A stretch of DNA of 64,000 nucleotides from Streptomyces cellulosae. Its GTDB lineage: Bacteria > Actinomycetota > Actinomycetes > Streptomycetales > Streptomycetaceae. Both the position numbers and the translations under genes were made by a program. The notes under the pieces were generated by a model. The model was not told where the DNA came from and did no database searches. It saw only the letters and a program-made list of their open reading frames with translations. Location of the stretch: NCBI RefSeq assembly GCF_000721105.1, contig NZ_JOEV01000036.1, positions 62,001-126,000 of the forward strand, read 5' to 3'. Of this stretch, positions 17,924 to 27,344 are shown piece by piece (position 1 is the stretch's first letter; every line of letters starts with the position of its first letter).

Positions 17924-18594
17924 ATGCGTTCCTCTCGCATGCTCCTGGCCGCCGCGGCGGCCTCGGCCGTCCTCGCCGTCACCGCACCCGGCGCCTACGC
18001 GGCCGACGGCCGGGACCACGACGACTCGTCGTACGGCAAGGAAGACGACTCCTCGCACGGCAAAGAACACGACAAGGGCGGCAAAGAGCACGACAAGGGC
18101 AGCAGCCATGACGGACCCCACGGTGGCATGCACACCGGCGGTGGTGCGCTGACCGCGGTGAACGACGGCGGCTCGGACGGCGACCACTCCGCCAAGCACG
18201 ACTCGCAGAGCTCCAAGGACAGCGAGCACGGCGGCAAGGACTCCCCTGGACCAAGGACAGCGAGCACGGCGGAAGCGGCGGCCACGAAAAGCCCAGCGGC
18301 GGAATCCACACCGGAGGCGGCGCGCTGACCGCGGTGAACGACGGCGGCAACGACGGCGGCAAGGATTCCTCCTGGACCAAGGAGACCGAGGACGGCGGCA
18401 AGGACTCCTCGTGGACCAAGGACAGCGAGGAGTCCTGGAGCGGCGGCCACGAAAAGCCCAGCGGTGGGATCCACACCGGAGGCGGCGCGCTGGCCACCCC
18501 CGCCGTGACCGCGGGCGGGCTGGCGGTCCTGGCCGTCGCCGGGAGCGGGCTGTACGCCGCCCGGCGCAAGAAGTCGGTCCCCGGCCCGGCCTGA
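17924..18594 (+). CDS. Repeat-containing exported surface protein, interrupted by a frameshift
   Basis: The first part (ATG 17924, stop 18326-18328, 134 residues) has a signal peptide ending near AYAA, then a charged Asp/Lys/His/Ser-rich region. The second part runs in the next frame to 18594 and ends with a hydrophobic helix (LAVLAVAGSGLYA) and an ARRKK tail, typical of a cell-wall or membrane anchored protein. The two parts share repeats of the form GG(M/I)HTGGGAL (three copies) and KDS-SWTKD. At 18241-18247 the first frame reads KDSP where the repeat predicts KDSSW; restoring one base joins both parts into a protein of about 223 residues. A class F sortase gene follows at 18715. Either a real mutation, slippage or a sequencing error could explain the break. 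Confidence 0.75.
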
Positions 18595-18714
18595 TCCATG
18601 CCGGACGCGTCAATGGAGCGGCCGCCACCGGTGCATCGTGTGGCGGCCGCTCCGCTGACGCCCTCCGGCCCGCTCCGTCCGCCCGCCGCCGCGCACCAGT
18701 GAGGTGATCCCCCT

Positions 18715-19422
18715 ATGGCTGTCCCTCCGTCCTCCCCCACCGACGACCAGCCGCCGCCGACCCGCCAAAGCCCTCACACAGGCCTGCTGATGCTGTGCGC
18801 CACGGCCCTCCTGATCCTGGCGATGAGCCTGTTCAGCGGCCCCGGCACGCCGTCCGACACCCCTCGCCCCGCCCAGGGCCACCCCGCCCCGCAGGCCCCG
18901 CAAATCCCGCAGGTCGCCCCGCAGACCCCCGTGTCGGCCTCCCCGAGCCTCCAGCCCGTCGGCCGGCATCTGCCGCGATCGAGGCCCGTCCGTCTGCTCA
19001 TCCCGAAAATCTCGGTGGACGCCCCCTTCACCACCCTGGCCATCGGGCCCACCGGGCAGCTCGAGGCCCCTCCGCCCCACGACACCAACCTCGTCGGCTG
19101 GTACGGCGGGGGCGCCTCGCCCGGCGAGACAGGCACGGCGATCATCGCCGGGCACGTGGACACGGCCACCTCGGCGGCCGTCTTCGCCGGCCTCGGTGAA
19201 CTCAAGAAGGGCGACACCTTCCGGGTCGTCAGGGCCGACCGGAGTACAGCGAGTTTCGTGGTCGACGACGTGGAGCAGTTCGCCAAGGACGACTTCCCCA
19301 GCCGGCGGGTGTACGGCGACACCCCACAGGCCCAGGTCCGGCTCATCACCTGCGCGGGCGACTACGACCGCACGGTCAGGGACTACACGGACAACCTGGT
19401 GGTCTTCGCCCACCTCACGTGA
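18715..19422 (+). CDS. Class F sortase
   Basis: A 235-residue membrane-anchored transpeptidase. One N-terminal hydrophobic helix (about residues 23-40) and a Pro-rich linker precede the sortase barrel, which starts near RLLIPKISVDAPF. Catalytic residues are H147 in AGHVDT, C213 in LITCAGDYD and an arginine just after (R219 or R222). Class F sortases are common in actinobacteria and generally have one exported substrate encoded nearby; here the repeat protein directly upstream is the natural candidate. The spore-pigment-like operon starts 145 bases later. Confidence 0.9.
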   Translation: MAVPPSSPTDDQPPPTRQSPHTGLLMLCATALLILAMSLFSGPGTPSDTPRPAQGHPAPQAPQIPQVAPQTPVSASPSLQPVGRHLPRSRPVRLLIPKISVDAPFTTLAIGPTGQLEAPPPHDTNLVGWYGGGASPGETGTAIIAGHVDTATSAAVFAGLGELKKGDTFRVVRADRSTASFVVDDVEQFAKDDFPSRRVYGDTPQAQVRLITCAGDYDRTVRDYTDNLVVFAHLT

Positions 19423-19567
19423 ACGCTTCCGACGGCCGTCCGGGTCACCCTCGTAGTCCATACGAATCGCGCGCCGGAGGGGACCGGCACAGGATCGAGT
19501 CACGCTCACACAGGAGCGCCGCAGCCCATGTCGCTGCTTTCCCGCCCCGTAAGGAGAAGTGCCCAGG

Positions 19568-20722
19568 ATGACCACCACGTCTGCACCTGCCTCACAGCCG
19601 CGGACCGGCAAGGTGTCGCCGCGTGTCTCCCAGTCAGTGTTCGACGGCTCCAGGCTCCGGGTCGTCCTGCTGGTGGACGTCTACGACGGAGCCCAGCAGC
19701 AGTTCCTGGAGGCGTACGAGCAACTCTGCAACCAGGTTGCGTCCGTCCCCGGGCACGTCAGCGACCAGCTGTGCCAGTCGATCGAGAACCCCTCCCAGTG
19801 GCTCATCACCAGCGAGTGGGAGAGCGCTCCCCCCTTCCTCACCTGGGTGAACAGCGAAGCGCACGTACGGATGGTGGAGCCGCTGCACAGCTGTGTCCGG
19901 GACACCCGGTCGCTGCGCTTCCACGTCGTCCGGGAGACCGGCGGCCCGGCGGCGCACGCCCCCATGAGCCGGCGCGGACTGCAGACCGCGCCCCGCATGG
20001 GTGACGGCGTGATCCGGCACGCCCTCACGTTCACGGTCAAGCCCGGCAGCGAGGCGACCGTCGCCGAGATCCTCGCCGGTTACGCCTCGCCCGAGCCGCG
20101 GGTCGACGACACCACCCGGCTGTGCCGCACCTCCCTGTTCATGCACGGCAACCGGGTGGTGCGGGCCATCGAGGTACGGGGCGACCTGCTCGCGGCGCTG
20201 CGTCACGTCGCCCGGCAGCCCGAGGTGCGGGCCGTGGAGGAGGCCATCAACCCGTATCTGGAGCAGGACCGGGACCTCGACGACCCCGAGTCCGCACGGG
20301 TCTTCTTCACCCGGGCCGCGCTGCCCGCCGTCCACCATGTGACGGCCGAGCAGGAGGACCCGGCGGCGGAACGGCACGCGCTGTACTACCCGGCCCGGCC
20401 CGGTCGCGGCCTCGAGCTGGCGCAGCTGCTCGCCGAGCACGACGAGGCGGCGGCCGACGATCCGCGCAGCCCGGTCCTGCGCAGCACGATCTTCCAGCGC
20501 GACGACGTCGTGGTGCGGCTGATCGACCTGCGCGGCGGCCTCGACGCCGGTGACCCCGCGCTGTCCCTCGGCCTCATGGACGCCGCGAAGGCGGCCGAGC
20601 TGACGACGTTCCCGGACGGCATGTCCGGTGCGGACGCCGCCGGGCGGGACGGCGATCTCCGCCACCTGCTCAAGCTCGCCCGCATGGAACTCGTCACCGA
20701 CCGCCGTTCGCCCGAGGCCTGA
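19568..20722 (+). CDS. SchA/CurD-domain protein with N-terminal monooxygenase-like domain (whiE ORFI type)
   Basis: A 384-residue protein. Residues about 25-120 look like an antibiotic biosynthesis monooxygenase (ABM) ferredoxin-like fold, and the remainder is the SchA/CurD-like domain ending with [11 protein letters not shown]. Proteins of this type are the first gene of whiE, sch and cur spore-pigment/aromatic polyketide clusters; their chemical role is unsettled. The start is ATG 19568; the GTG at 19559 lies too close to the AAGGAG ribosome site. It is the first gene of a run that keeps the whiE ORFI-VII order. Confidence 0.85.
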   Translation: MTTTSAPASQPRTGKVSPRVSQSVFDGSRLRVVLLVDVYDGAQQQFLEAYEQLCNQVASVPGHVSDQLCQSIENPSQWLITSEWESAPPFLTWVNSEAHVRMVEPLHSCVRDTRSLRFHVVRETGGPAAHAPMSRRGLQTAPRMGDGVIRHALTFTVKPGSEATVAEILAGYASPEPRVDDTTRLCRTSLFMHGNRVVRAIEVRGDLLAALRHVARQPEVRAVEEAINPYLEQDRDLDDPESARVFFTRAALPAVHHVTAEQEDPAAERHALYYPARPGRGLELAQLLAEHDEAAADDPRSPVLRSTIFQRDDVVVRLIDLRGGLDAGDPALSLGLMDAAKAAELTTFPDGMSGADAAGRDGDLRHLLKLARMELVTDRRSPEA

Positions 20723-20790
20723 TTCCTCGAGCGGCCGGGACGCGGCGGCCACCGCGCCCCGTCGACACAGCACACGATCGGAGCAACGTC

Positions 20791-21252
20791 GTGAACAAAC
20801 ACCGTCCCAGAATCGTGGACCTCAGCGAGGTCGAGCCCAACACCCGGCGCGGCGGCGATCTGCGCGCCCTCCTCACTCCCGCCACCGTCGGCTCCACCAG
20901 CGGTTTCATGGGCGTGGCCATCGTGCAGCCCGGCGACCGCATCGCCGAGCACTACCACCCGTACTCGGAGGAGTTCGTCTACGCCCTGTGCGGGCAGCTG
21001 GAGGTCGACCTCGACGGTGAGCCGCACTCGCTGCAGCCCGAGCAGGGGCTGATGATCCCGGCCCACATGCGGCACCGTTTCCGCAACGTGGGCAATGTGG
21101 AGGCCCGCATCGTCTTCCATCTCGGGCCGCTGGCCCCGTCGCCGCCGCTCGGCCACGTCGACACCGAGGAGACCGACGCCGCCCCGGTTCCCACGGAGGC
21201 GGCCCCCGCCGGGGTGGGCCGGGTGTCCGCAGGACCTCAGGTGGGGTCATGA
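20791..21252 (+). CDS. Cupin-domain protein of aromatic polyketide cluster (whiE ORFII type)
   Basis: A 153-residue small cupin. The metal-binding motif lies in [28 protein letters not shown] and the second motif in [14 protein letters not shown], giving a His/Glu set suited to a bound metal. Such cupins accompany type II polyketide synthases and are thought to help cyclisation or oxidation. Starts with GTG; its stop overlaps the KS-alpha start (ATGA), indicating coupled translation. Confidence 0.88.
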   Translation: MNKHRPRIVDLSEVEPNTRRGGDLRALLTPATVGSTSGFMGVAIVQPGDRIAEHYHPYSEEFVYALCGQLEVDLDGEPHSLQPEQGLMIPAHMRHRFRNVGNVEARIVFHLGPLAPSPPLGHVDTEETDAAPVPTEAAPAGVGRVSAGPQVGS

Positions 21253-22517
21253 CCAGGCGCGTGGCGGTCACCGGCATAGGTGTCGTCGCCCCGGGCGGCA
21301 TCGGCGTACCGGCGTTCTGGAGTCTGCTGGCCGACGGGCGCACCGCGACGCGGGGCATCACCTTCTTCGACCCGTCCGGCCTGCGTTCCCGGATCGCCGC
21401 CGAGTGCGACTTCGACCCGGCGGCCCACGGCCTGGACGCGGAGGACGTCGCCCGGTGCGACCGGTACATCCAGTTCGCGCTGGTCGCCGGCGAGGAAGCG
21501 GTACGGGACTCCGGCCTCGACCTCGCCCGCGAGAACCCCTGGCGGGTAGGGGTTTCCCTGGGAACCGCGGTCGGCGGCACCACTCGGCTGGAGCGCGACT
21601 ACGTCCTGGTCAGCCACAGCGGGCAGCGCTGGGACGTGGGCCACGAGGAGGCGGGCCCGCACCTGCACCGCGCGTTCTCGCCCAGCACGCTCGCCTCGGC
21701 GGTGGCGGAACGGTTCGAGGCGCACGGGCCGGTGCAGACCGTCTCCACGGGCTGCACCTCGGGGCTGGACGCGGTCGGATACGCCTTCCACACCATCGAG
21801 GAGGGCAGGGCCGACGTGTGCATAGCGGGTGCCGCGGACTCGCCGATCTCCCCGATCACCATGGCCTGCTTCGACGCGATCAAGGCCACCTCCCCGAACA
21901 ACGACGACCCCGCCCACGCCTCACGTCCCTTCGACGCCGACCGCAACGGGTTCGTCATGGGCGAGGGCGGCGCCGTACTCGTCCTGGAGGAGCTCGAACA
22001 CGCCCGGGCCCGCGGCGCGCACGTGTACTGCGAGCTCAGCGGCTACGCCACCTTCGGCAACGCCTACCACATGACCGGTCTGACCACCGAGGGCCTGGAG
22101 ATGGCCCGGGCCATCGAGGACGCCCTCGACCACGCCCGGCTCGACGGCACGGCGATCGACTACGTCAACGCGCACGGGTCGGGCACACAGCAGAACGACC
22201 GTCACGAGACCGCCGCGGTGAAACGGGCCCTGGGACAGCACGCCTACGACACCCCCATGAGTTCCATCAAGTCGATGGTGGGCCACTCCCTGGGCGCGAT
22301 CGGGGCGATCGAGGTCGTCGCCTGCGTGCTGGCCCTGGCCCACCAGGTGGTACCGCCCACCGCGAACTACCAGACCCCGGACCCCGAGTGCGACCTGGAT
22401 TACGTTCCGCGCGTCGCGCGCGAGCGGACACTGAACAGCGTGCTCTCCGTGGGCAGCGGGTTCGGCGGCTTCCAGTCCGCGGTGGTCCTGACCCGGCCGA
22501 GGGAGAGGACACGATGA
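21249..22517 (+). CDS. Type II polyketide synthase ketosynthase alpha subunit (whiE ORFIII type)
   Basis: A 422-residue condensing enzyme. The active-site cysteine is C169 in [12 protein letters not shown]; the two histidines are in [12 protein letters not shown] and [13 protein letters not shown]. The ends and length match KS-alpha. With the adjacent CLF and ACP it forms the minimal polyketide synthase that builds the poly-beta-ketone chain. ATGA overlaps at both ends couple it to the cupin and the CLF genes. Confidence 0.96.
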   Translation: MTRRVAVTGIGVVAPGGIGVPAFWSLLADGRTATRGITFFDPSGLRSRIAAECDFDPAAHGLDAEDVARCDRYIQFALVAGEEAVRDSGLDLARENPWRVGVSLGTAVGGTTRLERDYVLVSHSGQRWDVGHEEAGPHLHRAFSPSTLASAVAERFEAHGPVQTVSTGCTSGLDAVGYAFHTIEEGRADVCIAGAADSPISPITMACFDAIKATSPNNDDPAHASRPFDADRNGFVMGEGGAVLVLEELEHARARGAHVYCELSGYATFGNAYHMTGLTTEGLEMARAIEDALDHARLDGTAIDYVNAHGSGTQQNDRHETAAVKRALGQHAYDTPMSSIKSMVGHSLGAIGAIEVVACVLALAHQVVPPTANYQTPDPECDLDYVPRVARERTLNSVLSVGSGFGGFQSAVVLTRPRERTR

Positions 22518-23764
22518 GCGAACCGCATCCACGGCGCGCCGCCGTCACCGGAATCGGTGTGGTCGCGCCCAACGGAACCAGCACCGAGGCCTTCTGGAAG
22601 TCCACCCAGGAAGGCATCAGCGTCCTCGACCGCGTCACCCGCGAGGGGTGCGAGCACCTGCCGCTGCGGGTGGCCGGTGAGGTCCGCGCCTTCGAACCGG
22701 CGGCGGCGGTCGAGGAGCGCTACCTCGTCCAGACCGACCGGTTCACCCACTTCGCGCTGGCCGCGGCCGACCTCGCGCTGGACGACGCCCGCCTCAGCCA
22801 GGCCGACACCGACGACTCGCCGTTCTCCGTGGGCGTGGTCACCGCGGCCGGTTCCGGCGGCGGCGAGTTCGGGCAGCGCGAGCTGCAACAGCTGTGGGGC
22901 AAGGGCAGCCGCTTCGTCGGGCCGTACCAGTCCATCGCCTGGTTCTACGCCGCCAGCACCGGCCAGATCTCCATCCGGCGCGGCTTCAAGGGGCCCTGCT
23001 CGGTGGTCGCCGCCGACGAGGCCGGCGGTCTGGACGCGCTCGCACACGCGGCGCGGGCCGTGCGACGCGGCACCGACGTGCTCGTGGCCGGCTCGACCGA
23101 GGCCCCGCTCGCCCCGTACTCGGTGGTCTGCCAGCTGGGCTACCAGGAGTTGAGCCTCGCCGACGACCCGACGCGCGCCTACCGCCCGTTCACCAGCTCG
23201 GCCTGCGGGTTCGTGCCCGCGGAGGGCGGCGCGATGCTCGTCGTGGAGGAGGAGACGGCGGCCCGGGAACGGGGCGCGCGGGTACGGGCCGTGCTGGCCG
23301 GACACACGGCTACGTTCACCGGCGCCTCCCGCTGGGAGGAGTCCCGGGCCGGGCTCGCGGAGGCCATCCGCGGTGCCCTGGACGAGGCCGGCTGCGCACC
23401 CGAGGAGATCGACGTGGTCTTCGCCGACGCCCTCGGCGTGCCAGAGGCGGACCGTGCCGAGGCGCTGGCGATCGCCGACGGGCTCGGCACCCACGCCAAG
23501 CGCGTGCCGGTGACCGCGCCCAAGACCGGTATCGGGCGCGGCTACTGCGCGGCACCCGTGCTGGACGCCGCGGCGGCGGTGCTCTCGATGGAGCACGGCC
23601 TGATCCCACCCACCCCCAACGTCTTCGACATCTGCCATGACCTCGACCTGGTGACCGGTCGTGCCCGCGCCGCCGAGGTGCGCACGGCGCTCGTCCTCAG
23701 CCGGGGGCTCATGGGCTCCAACTCGGCGCTGGTGCTGCGGCACGGCGCCGACCACGCCTCGTGA
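22514..23764 (+). CDS. Chain length factor (KS-beta; whiE ORFIV type)
   Basis: A 416-residue partner of KS-alpha that helps set chain length and primes synthesis. The position matching the KS-alpha active-site Cys is E169, in [13 protein letters not shown]; most antibiotic CLFs have Gln there. The KS-like C-terminus is shortened and altered, with [23 protein letters not shown] in place of the MVGHSLGA histidine. The start overlaps the KS-alpha stop. Whether Glu is usual in spore-pigment CLFs must be checked by alignment. Confidence 0.95.
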   Translation: MSEPHPRRAAVTGIGVVAPNGTSTEAFWKSTQEGISVLDRVTREGCEHLPLRVAGEVRAFEPAAAVEERYLVQTDRFTHFALAAADLALDDARLSQADTDDSPFSVGVVTAAGSGGGEFGQRELQQLWGKGSRFVGPYQSIAWFYAASTGQISIRRGFKGPCSVVAADEAGGLDALAHAARAVRRGTDVLVAGSTEAPLAPYSVVCQLGYQELSLADDPTRAYRPFTSSACGFVPAEGGAMLVVEEETAARERGARVRAVLAGHTATFTGASRWEESRAGLAEAIRGALDEAGCAPEEIDVVFADALGVPEADRAEALAIADGLGTHAKRVPVTAPKTGIGRGYCAAPVLDAAAAVLSMEHGLIPPTPNVFDICHDLDLVTGRARAAEVRTALVLSRGLMGSNSALVLRHGADHAS

Positions 23765-23796
23765 CGAGGCGCCGCACAGCAAAGGAGAGGAACCGC

Positions 23797-24535
<739 letters not shown>

Positions 24536-24556
24536 TCCGGACGGAGGACACTCCCC

Positions 24557-24880
24557 ATGCACCAGGCATTGATCGTCGCCCGGATGGCGCCGGGTTCGGC
24601 CCCGGACATCGCCAAGCTCTTCGAGGAGTCCGACCGGGGAGAGCTGCCGCATCTCGTCGGGGTCGCCCGGCGCAGCCTCTTCCAGTTCGGCGACGTGTAC
24701 CTGCACCTCATCGAGTCGGACCAGGACCCCGGGCCGGCCATCGCCAAGGTGGCCGGCCATCCCGAGTTCCGGGACATCAGCGAGCGGCTGTCGGCGTACG
24801 TCACCGCGTACGATCCCGAGACCTGGCGCTCGCCGAAGGACGCGATGGCGCATCGCTTCTACGTCTGGGAGCGCGGCTGA
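24557..24880 (+). CDS. TcmI-family type II polyketide cyclase (whiE ORFVII type)
   Basis: A 107-residue ferredoxin-like-fold cyclase. It has the family opening HQALIVARMAPGSAPDIAKLFEESDRGELPHLVGV and the late segment MAHRFYVWE. Such enzymes close later rings in tetracenomycin and spore-pigment assembly. It is the last plus-strand gene of the polyketide operon and ends just before a strong bidirectional hairpin. Confidence 0.93.
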   Translation: MHQALIVARMAPGSAPDIAKLFEESDRGELPHLVGVARRSLFQFGDVYLHLIESDQDPGPAIAKVAGHPEFRDISERLSAYVTAYDPETWRSPKDAMAHRFYVWERG

Positions 24881-24895
24881 CCCCCTGCCTCCACG

Positions 24896-24951
24896 GACGG
24901 CCACTGGTCGCCGGGCCCGCAGCGTCGCGGGCCCGGCGACCAGTGGCCGTC
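24896..24951. terminator. Strong bidirectional terminator
   Basis: Twenty-five-base arms (24896-24920 and 24927-24951, starting GACGGCCACTGGTCG) are perfectly complementary across a six-base loop. It separates the convergent polyketide operon and O-methyltransferase gene, whose stop codon lies four bases after it. Confidence 0.9.
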
Positions 24952-24954
24952 GGC

Positions 24955-25983
24955 TCACACGGGGACGTGACAGTCGAACGCGTGCAGATAGGGGTTGACC
25001 GGGCGGATGTCGTCGATGACCAGGCCCGCTTCGGTCAGCCGGCTGACCATGCTGTCGGTGGTGTGCTTGGCTCCGCCGACGTTGAGGAGCAGCAGCAGGT
25101 CCATGGCGGTGCTGAACCGCATGGAGGGCGTGTCGTCGACGAGGTTCTCGATGACCACGACCCGGGCCCCGGGTCCGCCCGCCTCGATGACGTTGCGCAG
25201 GGTGCGGGCGGTGCTGTCGTCGTCCCACTCCAGGATGTTCTTGATGACGTAGGCGTCGGCCTTGACCGGGACGGCCACCCGGACGTCGCCGGGCACGATG
25301 CGCGCGCGGTCCGCGAGGTCACCCCGCTCGCGCAGCCGTGGCAGGGCGTTGTCGACCACGCGGGGCAGATCGAGCAGCGTGCCGTGCATCGACGGGTACT
25401 TGTCGAGCAGGCTCGCCACCACGTGCCCCTGGCCGCCGCCGATGTCCGCGACCGACGCGGTGCCCGACAGGTCGAGCAAGGCGGCGACGTCCCGCGCCGA
25501 CTGCTCGCTGGAGGTCGTCATCGCGCGGTTGAAGACCGCCGCCGATTCGGGGGCGTCCTCGTTGAGGTAGGTGAAGAACTCCTTGCCGTACAGGCCCTGG
25601 ACGACGTTCTGGCCGGTACGCACCGCCTCGTCCAGTTCCGGCCAGGCGTCCCAGGTCCACGGCTCGGTGCACCACAGCGTGATGTCGCGGAGGCTGTGCG
25701 GGTCGTCCTCGCGCAGCAGCCGGGACATGTCGGTGTGCGCGAACGTCCCGTCCTGCTGCTCGGCGAAGACGCCGTAGCAGGACAGGGCCCGCAACAGCCG
25801 TCGCAGCGGCCGGGGTTCGGTCTTCACCGCTGCCGCGAGGTCCTCCACGGCCATGGGGCTGTCGCCGAGCGCGTCGGCGACCCCCAGCCGTGCGGCCGCG
25901 CGAAGGGCGGCGGCACACGCCGCCCCGAACACGAGCTCCCGCAGCCGCATGGACGGCGGTGGGGCGGTCTGAGCGGTCGTCAT
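24955..25983 (-). CDS. SAM-dependent O-methyltransferase of the polyketide type
   Basis: A 342-residue class I methyltransferase with an N-terminal dimerisation/winged-helix domain and a C-terminal Rossmann domain. The SAM motif is DIGGGQGH at residues 180-187, and the DLPRVV and NILEWDDD stretches are typical of the TcmO/carminomycin methyltransferase group. It faces the polyketide operon and probably methylates its phenolic product. A set of 19-base direct repeats lies immediately before its ribosome site. An assignment to an unrelated small phenol is possible. Confidence 0.87.
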   Translation of the reverse strand: MTTAQTAPPPSMRLRELVFGAACAAALRAAARLGVADALGDSPMAVEDLAAAVKTEPRPLRRLLRALSCYGVFAEQQDGTFAHTDMSRLLREDDPHSLRDITLWCTEPWTWDAWPELDEAVRTGQNVVQGLYGKEFFTYLNEDAPESAAVFNRAMTTSSEQSARDVAALLDLSGTASVADIGGGQGHVVASLLDKYPSMHGTLLDLPRVVDNALPRLRERGDLADRARIVPGDVRVAVPVKADAYVIKNILEWDDDSTARTLRNVIEAGGPGARVVVIENLVDDTPSMRFSTAMDLLLLLNVGGAKHTTDSMVSRLTEAGLVIDDIRPVNPYLHAFDCHVPV

Positions 25984-25998
25984 GTGCCGCCTTCCTTC

Positions 25999-26055
25999 TT
26001 CTTTGTTCTGTTTGGTCTTCTTTGTTCTGCTTGGTCTTCTTTGTCCTGCTGGTTT
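25999..26055 (-). repeat. Tandem 19-base repeats before the methyltransferase
   Basis: Two nearly identical copies (25999-26017 and 26018-26036, TTCTTTGTTCTG with a TTGGTC ending) and a diverged third (26037-26055) form a low-GC, pyrimidine-rich tract on the plus strand. It ends about 15 bases before the methyltransferase ATG, so it would form the leader of that mRNA. Confidence 0.85.
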
Positions 26056-26120
26056 CTTCTTGGTTCTTCTCGGGTGCTTCTTCGGCGCTGCTCGGGATCG
26101 GGGGCTTTACGGCCGGCCGT

Positions 26121-27179
26121 TCAGCACAGGCCCGTGGGCTTGGACGCCTGGCAGGAGTTGCCGGTGAAGGTGTTGCCCTTGCCCGTGTCCGTGTTGACGA
26201 GGTCCGCCGGGGAGTTGCCCTGCAGCATGTTGTGGGTGATCCGGTTCCGCTCGCTGGTGACGCCCACGAAGCTCTTGAACAGGACGATGCCGCCCGACAG
26301 CGGGGAGGTACCGACGTTGCCCGTGATCACGTTCCCGGTTACCAGCGAGTCCTCGGCGCCCGTCAGGACGATGCCGGAGCCCTGCAGGAAGGGCAGCCGC
26401 TCGGTCTTCGGGCACAGCTTGTTGTTGCTCTCGATGCTGTTGGCGCGCACGGTCAGCCGGCCGGCCTTCGGCTTGTTCTCGTCACCGACGACGAACACGC
26501 CCGCGCAGTTGCCGGTGAGGAGGTTGCCCTCGACGCTGAGATTGCGCAGACGGCGGACGGTGACGCCGATCCGGTTGCCCTCCAGCCGGTTGCCCTGGAC
26601 GACCGTTCCCCGGGTGTCCGCGGCGCCCTGCTCGGCCGTGATGGTGTTGGCGAGGAACAGGCCCGCGTCGCCGTTGTCTTGCGCGGTGTTGCCGCGGAAC
26701 ACGCCGCGGACCGAGCGCTGCTGGGCGATGCCCCACACCCCGTTCTTCACCGCGGTCACGTTGCGCACGGTCAGCCTGTCCGTCGCCATGGCGAACACGC
26801 CGGACTTGGCGAAGCCGGTCACGGTCAGGGAAGTGACCGTGACGCCTTCGACGTTGCTGCCCTTCGTCCCCACCACACAGATGCCGTTGCCGTTCTCGGC
26901 GCACTTGTTGGCGTCCTTCTTGGTGCCCGGCTGGATCACCGTGCCGAGGCCCGTGCCGCGCAGGGTCAGCCTGGGGGTGCTCACCTTGACGCTCTCGTGG
27001 TAGGTGCCGGGGGACACCAGAACGGTGTCACCCGGCGCGGCGGCGTCCACCGCCTTCTGGATCGACTCCCCCGGGTGGACCACGTGGGTCGCGTGACCGG
27101 CGCTCGGCGGAGCGGCCCCGAGGCTCGCCCCGGCGACCGCTGCGGCGCACGCCCAGTACGCAATTTGGCATTTCGTCAT
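26121..27179 (-). CDS. Secreted right-handed parallel beta-helix protein
   Basis: A 352-residue exported protein. An N-terminal hydrophobic signal segment (CAAAVAGASLGA) is followed by HVVHPGESIQKAVDAAAPGDTVLVSPGTY, the usual opening of a beta-helix, and then many repeated strands with Asn-rich turns (GNTAQDNG, GNRLEGNRIG, GNLLTGN, GNVITGN). Cysteines near the end may form disulphides. NosD-like and polysaccharide-lyase-like proteins share this fold; no catalytic residues could be assigned. ATG 27179 is used; the GTG at 27188 is three codons earlier and neither has a clear ribosome site. Confidence 0.8.
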   Translation of the reverse strand: MTKCQIAYWACAAAVAGASLGAAPPSAGHATHVVHPGESIQKAVDAAAPGDTVLVSPGTYHESVKVSTPRLTLRGTGLGTVIQPGTKKDANKCAENGNGICVVGTKGSNVEGVTVTSLTVTGFAKSGVFAMATDRLTVRNVTAVKNGVWGIAQQRSVRGVFRGNTAQDNGDAGLFLANTITAEQGAADTRGTVVQGNRLEGNRIGVTVRRLRNLSVEGNLLTGNCAGVFVVGDENKPKAGRLTVRANSIESNNKLCPKTERLPFLQGSGIVLTGAEDSLVTGNVITGNVGTSPLSGGIVLFKSFVGVTSERNRITHNMLQGNSPADLVNTDTGKGNTFTGNSCQASKPTGLC

Positions 27180-27344
27180 ATTCAGCACGATATGGTCTGA
27201 TGAACTACCAACGAGCTGGATGAGCCATTCGGGGGCGTGTCACGTGCCGCGTGGAGCATCGCAGGAAACTCCGAACCCGGCCTTTCCCTCGGCTTGCCGA
27301 TATCTTGGGGTGGGGGCCGCGACATTCCGGGCAGGCGCATCGTC

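Noticed and set aside
19528..20004. ATG at 19528 as an alternative first gene of the pigment operon
   Set aside because: The frame runs through the SchA/CurD gene in a different frame and has biased composition; only the frame from 19568 shows family sequence.
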